The notes under the pieces are model-generated. The model worked only from the letters and a program-made list of their open reading frames with translations. It ran no database searches and was not told the origin of the DNA. Below, piece by piece: positions 1-4,693 of a DNA stretch of 5,724 nucleotides. This DNA is from an uncultured Alphaproteobacteria bacterium (GTDB taxonomy: Bacteria > Pseudomonadota > Alphaproteobacteria > Reyranellales > Reyranellaceae). Numbering within the stretch: the first letter of the stretch is position 1; each line of letters starts with the position of its first letter. Position numbers and translations under genes: made by a program. The stretch covers positions 1 to 5,724 of the forward strand of contig CAIYWM010000803.1 of assembly GCA_903929895.1 (NCBI GenBank), given 5' to 3'.

Positions 1-146
1 TGGGCGGCATCTTCAACCGCGACCTCATCCTCGTGCAGGGCACCGTGGCCTTCATCGCCGTGGGCTTCGTGGTCATCAACTTCCTGGTCGACATGCTCTA
101 CGCCGTGCTCGACCCCAGGGTGCGTCATGTCCGCTTCCGCAGCTAA
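1..146 (+). CDS. Peptide/nickel-type ABC transporter permease, DppB-like (C-terminal fragment)
   Basis: Only the last 47 codons are visible, read from position 3 to the TAA at 144-146; the gene starts left of the window. The fragment has one hydrophobic segment (about visible residues 11-35) followed by DMLYAVLDPRVR, the characteristic ending of DppB/OppB-type inner-membrane permeases (NxxVDxLYxxLDPRxR). Such proteins form one of the two membrane-spanning subunits of an Opp/Dpp importer and pair with a DppC-type subunit. Its last 20 bases overlap the start of the DppC-like gene, as expected for coupled translation of partner subunits. The family is clear from this tail and the context. The substrate (dipeptide, oligopeptide, nickel, glutathione or other) cannot be told. 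Confidence 0.9.
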   Translation, partial: GGIFNRDLILVQGTVAFIAVGFVVINFLVDMLYAVLDPRVRHVRFRS

Positions 147-990
147 GAGCACGGTCGTCGCCGCGACGCGGCCGCGGCGCCGCTGGCACTGGGCGCTCGC
201 CCTGCCGCTGGGCTGGCTGCTGCTCGTGGTTTTCCTGGCCATCACCGCCGACTGGATCGGCCTGCCCGATCCCTCGGCCCAGGAGCTCATCCTGCGCCGC
301 AAGCCGCCATCGGCCGAAGATCTGCTGGGCACCGACAATCACGGCCGCGACATGCTCTCGCGCATCATCTACGGCGCGCGCACCTCGCTGATCGTCGGCA
401 TCTGCGCGCCGTTCCTCGGGTTCCTGGTGGGCGGCGCCATCGGCATGAGCGCCGGGTATTTCCGCGGCAAGATCGACATGCTTGCGGTGGGCTTCATCGA
501 CATCCTGCTGGCCTTCCCGTCGCTGGTGCTGGCGCTCACCTTCACCGCCTATCTGGGCCAGAGCCTGTTCAACGTGACGCTGGCGCTGGGCATCCTGTCG
601 ATCCCCGCCGCAGCACGGGTATCGCGGGCCAATACCCTGGCCTGGGCCAATCGAGACTTCGTGCTGGCCGCCCGCACCGTCGGCGCCAGCGACTGGCGCA
701 TCCTGACGCGCGAGATCCTGCCCAACCTCCTGCCGCCCATGTTCGCCTTCTGGCTGGTGGCGATCAGCGTGATCATCGTCGCCGAAGGCGCGCTCTCCTT
801 CCTCGGGCTCGGCATCCCGGCCCCGCAGCCGAGCTGGGGCGGCATGATTGCCGACGGGCGCGAGGCGCTCGACGTGGCGCCTCACACCGCGCTGATCCCG
901 GCGGCGGTGATGTTCGCCACGGTCCTGTCACTCAACTTCGTGGGCGACATGGTGCGCAACATGGTCGATCCGCGGAGGTCGGCGCTGTGA
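127..990 (+). CDS. Peptide/nickel-type ABC transporter permease, DppC-like
   Basis: This 287-residue inner-membrane subunit of an Opp/Dpp importer has the usual family length. A short arginine-rich cytoplasmic N-terminus (residues 15-19) precedes the first membrane helix (about 21-42). Then comes the OppC/DppC hallmark LGTDNHGRDMLSR at 67-79, several further helices (about 86-110, 116-142, 148-162, 204-230 and 256-276), and the C-terminal FVGDMVRNMVDPR. The EAA loop that docks on the ATPases is at about 180-200 (AARTVGASDW followed by ILPNLLPP). The ATG at 127 is preceded by AGGG at 117-120, six bases upstream, and lies inside the end of the DppB-like gene. The stop overlaps the next gene's GTG in a GTGA quartet. 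The protein probably forms a heterodimeric channel with the upstream permease. Substrate is unknown. Confidence 0.96.
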   Translation: MSASAAKSTVVAATRPRRRWHWALALPLGWLLLVVFLAITADWIGLPDPSAQELILRRKPPSAEDLLGTDNHGRDMLSRIIYGARTSLIVGICAPFLGFLVGGAIGMSAGYFRGKIDMLAVGFIDILLAFPSLVLALTFTAYLGQSLFNVTLALGILSIPAAARVSRANTLAWANRDFVLAARTVGASDWRILTREILPNLLPPMFAFWLVAISVIIVAEGALSFLGLGIPAPQPSWGGMIADGREALDVAPHTALIPAAVMFATVLSLNFVGDMVRNMVDPRRSAL

Positions 991-1991
991 GCGGCCTGTC
1001 AAACACGCCGCTCCTGTCTGTGCGCAACGCCCAGGTGAGCTTCTCCACGGCGCGCGGTCCCCTGCGCGCGGTCGATGGCGTCTCGTTCGACCTGCACGCG
1101 GGCCGCACGCTGGGCATCGTGGGCGAATCCGGATCGGGCAAGTCGGTGCTGGTGCGCTCGCTGATCGGCCTGGTGGGCGAGAGCTCGGGCGCCGGCGTGG
1201 CCGGCCAGGTCCTGTTCGAGGGGCGCGATCTTCGCAGCCTCTCGCCCCGCGAGTTCCGCAGCGTCCTGGGCACCGAGATCGGCATCGTGTTCCAGGATCC
1301 GATGACCTCGCTCAATCCGGTGATGAAGATCGGCCGCCAGATCGGCGAGGGGCTGCGCCTCAACCGCGGCCTGGATTCGAAGGCGGCCGCGCGCCGTGCC
1401 GTCGAGTTGCTGAGCGAGGTCGGCATCCCCGAGCCGGAACGCCGTGCGCAGCAGTATCCGCACGAAATGTCGGGCGGCATGCGCCAGCGGGTGGCCATCG
1501 CCATCGCGATCGCCTGTGCGCCCAAGCTTCTGATCGCCGACGAGCCGACGACGGCGCTCGACGTCACCGTGCAGCGGCAGATTCTCGACCTGCTCCAGGG
1601 GGAGCAGCGCCAGCGCGGCATGGCGATGATCCTGATCACCCACGATCTCGGCGTGGCCGCCGGCCGGAGCGACGACATCATGGTGATGTATGCCGGCCGC
1701 GCGGTGGAGACCGCGGCGACGCGGGAGATCTTCCGCTCGCCGCGCATGCCCTATACCGAGGCGCTGCTGCGCTCGCTGCCGCGGCTTTCCGATGCCACCC
1801 ACACGCGGCTCAGCGCCATTCCTGGCCGGCCGCCCGACCTGGCGCGGCGCAGTGGCGGCTGCTCATTCGCTCCCCGCTGCACCTATCGTACGGACCACTG
1901 CGACGCCGAGCAGCCGCCGCTGACGATGGCCGGCGGACGCGGCTATGCCTGTTTCCATCCGAGGGGCATGGAGCCGGGAGGGGCGGCATGA
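987..1991 (+). CDS. Peptide/nickel-type ABC transporter ATPase, DppD/OppD-like
   Basis: This 334-residue cytoplasmic ATPase powers the importer encoded just upstream. All nucleotide-binding elements are present in order: Walker A GESGSGKS (46-53), Q-loop Gln103 in FQDPMTSLNP, ABC signature SGGMRQR (162-168), Walker B LLIADEP (181-187), D-loop TALD (189-192) and the H-loop His219. The C-terminal oligopeptide/dipeptide transporter extension contains Cys292, Cys298, Cys305 and Cys322. This spacing resembles the four-cysteine motif reported to bind a [4Fe-4S] cluster in some DppD proteins. The start is GTG at 987, supported by GGAGG at 974-978 with an eight-base spacer and by the four-base overlap with the permease stop. 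It pairs with the next gene product as a heterodimer. Nothing is truncated or degenerate. Confidence 0.97.
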   Translation: MSGLSNTPLLSVRNAQVSFSTARGPLRAVDGVSFDLHAGRTLGIVGESGSGKSVLVRSLIGLVGESSGAGVAGQVLFEGRDLRSLSPREFRSVLGTEIGIVFQDPMTSLNPVMKIGRQIGEGLRLNRGLDSKAAARRAVELLSEVGIPEPERRAQQYPHEMSGGMRQRVAIAIAIACAPKLLIADEPTTALDVTVQRQILDLLQGEQRQRGMAMILITHDLGVAAGRSDDIMVMYAGRAVETAATREIFRSPRMPYTEALLRSLPRLSDATHTRLSAIPGRPPDLARRSGGCSFAPRCTYRTDHCDAEQPPLTMAGGRGYACFHPRGMEPGGAA

Positions 1992-2947
1992 GCGATCTCC
2001 TCGCCATCCGGAACCTCGTGGTCGAATACCCGGTGGGCGGCGGCCGCCACGTCCATGCGGTGAGCGACGTCACGCTGTCGGTGAAGCAGGGCGAAACCCT
2101 GGGACTGGTCGGCGAATCGGGCTCCGGCAAATCCTCGCTGGCGCGCGCGCTGCTGCAGTTGCCGCCGCCCAAGGCCGGCGCCGTCGTGTTCGACGGCCAG
2201 GACCTGACGCAGATGCGCGGCCAGGCGCTGCGGGCGATGCGGCCGCGCCTGCAGATGATCTTCCAGGACCCGATCGCCTCGCTCAATCCGCGACGCAAGG
2301 TCGCCGAGATCATCGCCGAGCCGCTGATCGTGTCGGGCGTGTCCGATGCCGCCGAGCGCACCCGCCGTGTCCGTGCCGTGATGGAAGCGGTCGGCCTCGA
2401 TCCCGACCTCGTCTGGAACAGGAGGCCGCACGAATTTTCCGGCGGCCAGTGCCAGCGCATCGCCATCGCGCGCGCCCTCGTGCTCGAGCCCAGCCTGATC
2501 GTGTGCGATGAGCCGGTTTCGGCGCTCGACGTCTCGATCCGCGCTCAGATTGTCAATCTCCTGGAGGACATGAAGGCGCGTTTCGGCCTGACGCTCCTGT
2601 TCATCGCGCACGATCTCGCGGTGGTGAAGTCGGTGTCCGACCGGGTCGCCGTCATGTATCTCGGCCGTCTCTGCGAAGTGGCCGATTCGGACTCGCTGTT
2701 CGCCACACCGGCGCATCCCTATACGGCCGCACTCATGGCCGCGATTCCGGTGCCCGATCCGGATGTCCCGCTGGGAGACACGAAACTGAAGCCCGGCGAC
2801 CCGCCGTCGCCGCTCGACCCGCCCTCGGGCTGCCGTTTCCGCACGCGCTGCCCGCATGCCCAGCCGCGCTGCACCGACGAGGTGCCGCCGCTGCGCCAGA
2901 TCGCGCCGGGCCGAGAGGTCGCCTGTCATTTCCCGCTGGTCGGCTGA
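1988..2947 (+). CDS. Peptide/nickel-type ABC transporter ATPase, DppF/OppF-like
   Basis: This 319-residue cytoplasmic ATPase is the second nucleotide-binding subunit of the importer. It carries Walker A GESGSGKS (42-49), Q-loop Gln93 in FQDPIASLNP, signature SGGQCQR (151-157), Walker B IVCDEP (171-176), D-loop SALD (178-181) and H-loop His208. The C-terminal extension holds Cys282, Cys288, Cys295 and Cys313, again a candidate iron-sulfur motif. The signature has Cys155 where DppF/OppF proteins usually have Arg (SGGQRQR); the rest of the site is intact, so activity is expected. The ATG at 1988 overlaps the previous stop (ATGA) and follows a GGGAGGGG stretch at 1976-1983. It is the last gene of the operon; a hairpin begins 20 bases after the stop. 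Confidence 0.97.
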   Translation: MSDLLAIRNLVVEYPVGGGRHVHAVSDVTLSVKQGETLGLVGESGSGKSSLARALLQLPPPKAGAVVFDGQDLTQMRGQALRAMRPRLQMIFQDPIASLNPRRKVAEIIAEPLIVSGVSDAAERTRRVRAVMEAVGLDPDLVWNRRPHEFSGGQCQRIAIARALVLEPSLIVCDEPVSALDVSIRAQIVNLLEDMKARFGLTLLFIAHDLAVVKSVSDRVAVMYLGRLCEVADSDSLFATPAHPYTAALMAAIPVPDPDVPLGDTKLKPGDPPSPLDPPSGCRFRTRCPHAQPRCTDEVPPLRQIAPGREVACHFPLVG

Positions 2948-2966
2948 ACTCCTGGGCCGAAACGAA

Positions 2967-2992
2967 AACGGCGCGCATTGCTGCGCGCCGTT
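2967..2992 (-). terminator. Intrinsic terminator of tRNA-Pro, probably bidirectional
   Basis: A perfect 11-bp stem (2967-2977 pairing with 2982-2992) closes a four-base loop (TTGC). Read on the minus strand, it starts 12 bases beyond the tRNA CCA end and is followed by a T-rich run (TTTTCGTTT, counting the last bases of the stem). That is a good rho-independent terminator for the tRNA transcript. On the plus strand it starts 20 bases after the ABC operon stop, but the following T content is weak (TTCGTCTC), so it would end operon transcripts less efficiently. The direction preference is inferred from the T-tract only. Confidence 0.8.
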
Positions 2993-3004
2993 CGTCTCGC
3001 CGAT

Positions 3005-3081
3005 TGGTCGGAGCGAGAGGATTCGAACCTCCGGCCCCTAGCTCCCGAAGCTAGTGCTCTACCAGGCTGAGCTACGCTCCG
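3005..3081 (-). tRNA. tRNA-Pro, anticodon CGG
   Basis: The minus strand folds into a complete 77-nucleotide cloverleaf. The acceptor stem CGGAGCG/CGCTCCG (7 bp) has discriminator A and an encoded 3' CCA at 3005-3007. The D stem is GCTC/GAGC with an AGCCTGGTA loop. The anticodon stem CTAGC/GCTAG closes the loop TTCGGGA, giving anticodon CGG (complement at 3045-3047). A 5-base variable region precedes the T arm GGAGG-TTCGAAT-CCTCT, whose outermost pair is G-U. The C1-G72 end pair and A73 fit bacterial proline tRNAs. It reads CCG codons, which are common in this GC-rich sequence. It is transcribed alone, away from the dehydrogenase gene, with its own promoter and terminator. Confidence 0.98.
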
Positions 3082-3094
3082 TCAGGACTTGCGG

Positions 3095-3120
3095 ACTCCG
3101 GCCCGCGACGAGGCCGGGGT
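3095..3120. repeat. GC-rich inverted repeat in the tRNA-Pro leader/start region
   Basis: CCGGCC at 3098-3103 and GGCCGG at 3112-3117 form a perfect 6-bp palindrome around an eight-base spacer. It extends to nine pairs on the plus strand (3095-3103 with 3112-3120) with one T-G wobble; on the minus strand that pair becomes an A-C mismatch. It overlaps the last two bases of the tRNA -10 element and the predicted start site. It could be a leader hairpin removed by RNase P processing, an operator, or simply chance in GC-rich DNA. Confidence 0.35.
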
Positions 3121-3147
3121 TATAGCCGCCGCTCCGGTGGGTCGCAA
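3119..3147 (-). promoter_or_regulatory. Sigma-70-type promoter of tRNA-Pro
   Basis: On the minus strand, TTGCGA (3147-3142) and TATAAC (3124-3119) are separated by exactly 17 bp. They match the TTGACA/TATAAT consensus at 4/6 and 5/6 positions. The predicted start near 3112 gives a leader of about 30 nucleotides before the mature tRNA end at 3081. The bases just after the -10 are CCCCGGCC, a GC-rich discriminator of the kind known at stringently controlled stable-RNA promoters. Growth-rate or ppGpp control is therefore plausible but inferred. Confidence 0.7.
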
Positions 3148-3170
3148 GGGGCGAGCCTGCCCGCTATAGT
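3142..3170 (+). promoter_or_regulatory. Candidate promoter of the aspartate dehydrogenase-family gene
   Basis: TATAGT at 3165-3170 matches the -10 consensus at 5/6 positions and lies 30 bases before the ATG at 3200. With a 17-bp spacer the -35 position falls on TCGCAA (3142-3147), a weak match (3/6). That is the same six base pairs used by the tRNA promoter on the other strand. The start would be near 3177, giving a leader of about 23 nucleotides that still contains the ribosome binding site. The -10 is convincing, the -35 less so. Confidence 0.5.
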
Positions 3171-3199
3171 CGGCGCCTGATTGGGGTCCAGGGGGATAG

Positions 3200-4024
3200 A
3201 TGGCGAAGCAAAAGCGGCTGAAAATCGCGCTGATCGGCTATGGCGCCATCAGCCAGATGCTGTTCGACGTGTTTCGCGAGAAGAAGCCGCCGATCGACAT
3301 CGTCGGCGTTCTGGTGCGCAAGGGCAGGGTTGCGGCCACCCAGAAAAAGCTCGGCAAGAAGGTCGCGGTCGTCGATGACCTGAAGGAGCTGCTGAAGCTC
3401 AAGCCCGAAATCGTGGTCGAGGCGGCGAGCCAGCAGGCGGTGCGCGACTGGGGCGAAACCATCCTGAAGAAGGGCATCGACTTCATGGTGATCGCCACCG
3501 GCGCCTATGGCGACCCGGCGCTGTGGAAGAAGCACGTGAAGGCGGCGGAGAAGGGCGGCGCACGCCTGCGGCTGCCGGCCGGCGCCATCGCCGGCCTGGA
3601 CGGGCTGCTCGCCATGCGGCTCGGCAAGCTGGAACGGGTGAAATACATCTCGATCAAGCCGCCGCATGCCTGGACGGGCACGCCGGCCGAGACCGAGTTC
3701 GACCTGCCGTCGATCAAGGAGCCGACCGTGATCTTCCGCGGCTCGCCTGCCGATGCGGGCCGGCTCTACCCGAAGAACGCCAATCTGGCGGTCACGGTGG
3801 CGCTCTGTGGCGCGGGTCTCGACAAGACGGAAATCGAGCTGGTGGCCGATCCGACCCTGCCGCCGGGGACCAATGCCAGCAAGCTGGAGGTCGTCTCCGA
3901 TTCAGGCGAACTGAAGCTCGAGCGGCTGGGCCGGGCCATGCCGGACAATCCCAAGACCGGCGTCCTCACCGCCCTCACCATGGCGGACGACCTGATGAAG
4001 ATCGTCCGCCACAGCGACTGGTAG
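3200..4024 (+). CDS. L-aspartate dehydrogenase-family oxidoreductase (NadX-like), active-site His apparently missing
   Basis: This 274-residue protein belongs to the NAD(P)-dependent L-aspartate dehydrogenase family, whose members oxidise aspartate to iminoaspartate/oxaloacetate and can feed NAD synthesis. An N-terminal Rossmann fold has GYGAIS at 13-18. Family segments follow: VVEAAS (72-77), LPAGAIAGLDG (125-135), KPPHAWTGTPAET (153-165), YPKNANLAVTVALCGAGLDKT (190-210) and NPKT (250-253). Length is typical. Aligned from memory with Pseudomonas aeruginosa aspartate dehydrogenase, the nicotinamide-contacting Asn is kept (Asn195). The ADP-x4-NxH segment that carries the active-site His reads ADPTLPPGTNASK here, putting Ser227 in its place. 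The substrate may therefore differ. The ATG follows AGGGGG (3190-3195) by four bases. The gene stands alone with its own promoter and has no nadA/nadC neighbour in the window. Confidence 0.88.
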   Translation: MAKQKRLKIALIGYGAISQMLFDVFREKKPPIDIVGVLVRKGRVAATQKKLGKKVAVVDDLKELLKLKPEIVVEAASQQAVRDWGETILKKGIDFMVIATGAYGDPALWKKHVKAAEKGGARLRLPAGAIAGLDGLLAMRLGKLERVKYISIKPPHAWTGTPAETEFDLPSIKEPTVIFRGSPADAGRLYPKNANLAVTVALCGAGLDKTEIELVADPTLPPGTNASKLEVVSDSGELKLERLGRAMPDNPKTGVLTALTMADDLMKIVRHSDW

Positions 4025-4028
4025 GCTC

Positions 4029-4616
4029 TTAGCGCGGGCCGGGACGGCCCATCGCCGCGGCTCCGTGGTGGTGGGCCATGCTGGCGCGCGGACGGTCGAG
4101 AATGGCCTTCTGTTCCGGCGTCAGGACGGCGACCAGGGCGGTGAGCGACGGCTTAACGGCCTCGATCGTGGCTACGCGGGCCTTCATGGCGTCTTCTTCC
4201 ATGGTCAGGCGCTCGAGATAGGCCGGGCGCTCCTTCATCTCGGCCGGCAGGGTCTGGCAGCGGGCCATCGACTTGGCGCTGGCCTCGTCGGCCGCCTTCT
4301 CGAAGGCGCTCCAGGCCGTCATCTGCTCGGGCTTCAGCTCCAGCCGGGCCTTGAGGTAGGCACGATCGCCGATGCGGCGGGCGACCATGTCGAGGCACAT
4401 CGACTTGGGCGAGAAGCTGCGCTCGACGCGTGCGGCCCCACGCTCGCCGGGGGTCCGCTCGCCCCGCGCGGCCGGCGGCGGCGGGGCCGGCGGGGTGGCC
4501 TGCGCGAGCTCGATCATGTCGTCCTCGAACAGATCGAAGGCCGAGGCAGGGGTGGTGAAGGCAAGGCCCGCCGCCAGAACGAGGGCGGTGGGCAGGACCA
4601 GGGAACGGATCGACAT
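4029..4616 (-). CDS. Secreted LTXXQ-motif (Spy/CpxP-like) periplasmic protein
   Basis: This 195-residue exported protein has a Sec-type signal peptide: Arg4, a hydrophobic core at about 6-20, and an ASA cleavage site at 24-26, leaving Phe27 as mature N-terminus. A proline/alanine-rich, probably disordered stretch (about 42-60) leads to a charged helical domain. That domain carries two copies of the LTXXQ-type motif, LKPEQ (94-98) and LTPEQ (165-169). Cys74 and Cys120 could form a disulfide. The tail (about 179-189) is rich in Met and His (three His at 182-184). Family members include the envelope-stress chaperones Spy and CpxP, but most alphaproteobacterial relatives are uncharacterised, so the role is inferred only broadly. 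The start at 4616 is preferred over the in-frame ATG at 4631 because it alone has a GAGGA site. Confidence 0.82.
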   Translation of the reverse strand: MSIRSLVLPTALVLAAGLAFTTPASAFDLFEDDMIELAQATPPAPPPPAARGERTPGERGAARVERSFSPKSMCLDMVARRIGDRAYLKARLELKPEQMTAWSAFEKAADEASAKSMARCQTLPAEMKERPAYLERLTMEEDAMKARVATIEAVKPSLTALVAVLTPEQKAILDRPRASMAHHHGAAAMGRPGPR

Positions 4617-4621
4617 CGAAA

Positions 4622-4626
4622 TCCTC
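4622..4626 (-). promoter_or_regulatory. Ribosome binding site deciding the LTXXQ protein start
   Basis: On the minus strand GAGGA is followed by five bases and then the ATG at 4616-4614. The alternative ATG at 4631-4629 has no purine-rich site before it and would place this GAGGA inside the coding region. The downstream start also gives a shorter signal peptide of standard layout. Confidence 0.7.
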
Positions 4627-4693
4627 GCCATAGAAGGGGTGGTTCCCGAGGTACGGACGGAGGACGCCGAGCGTGCCCCGCCCGGAGGTTAAG

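Noticed and set aside
76..885. Long minus-strand open frame opposite the DppC-like gene
   Set aside because: Its translation is low-complexity, rich in Arg, Gln, Gly, Asp and His, the usual antisense shadow of a GC-rich gene. The plus-strand frame is a clear family member.
1943..2929. Minus-strand open frame of 328 codons opposite the second ATPase
   Set aside because: It is Arg/His/Gly-rich with no recognisable domain; the plus strand has every ABC ATPase motif.
4036..4050. Short hairpin (GGGCC/GGCCC, 5-base loop) as a terminator between the convergent genes
   Set aside because: It has only five pairs, lies inside the LTXXQ coding end and has no T-tract on either strand; it is probably chance in GC-rich DNA.
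4617..4631. Upstream ATG (4631) as the start of the LTXXQ protein
   Set aside because: No ribosome binding site precedes it, while the ATG at 4616 has GAGGA five bases upstream and yields a cleaner signal peptide.
4617..4693. GGAAC on the minus strand as a possible ECF/EcfG-type -35 element upstream of the LTXXQ gene
   Set aside because: No CGTT-like -10 element is found 16-17 bases further on, and no convincing sigma-70 pair is visible in the 77-bp gap. Cotranscription with glpD is equally possible.
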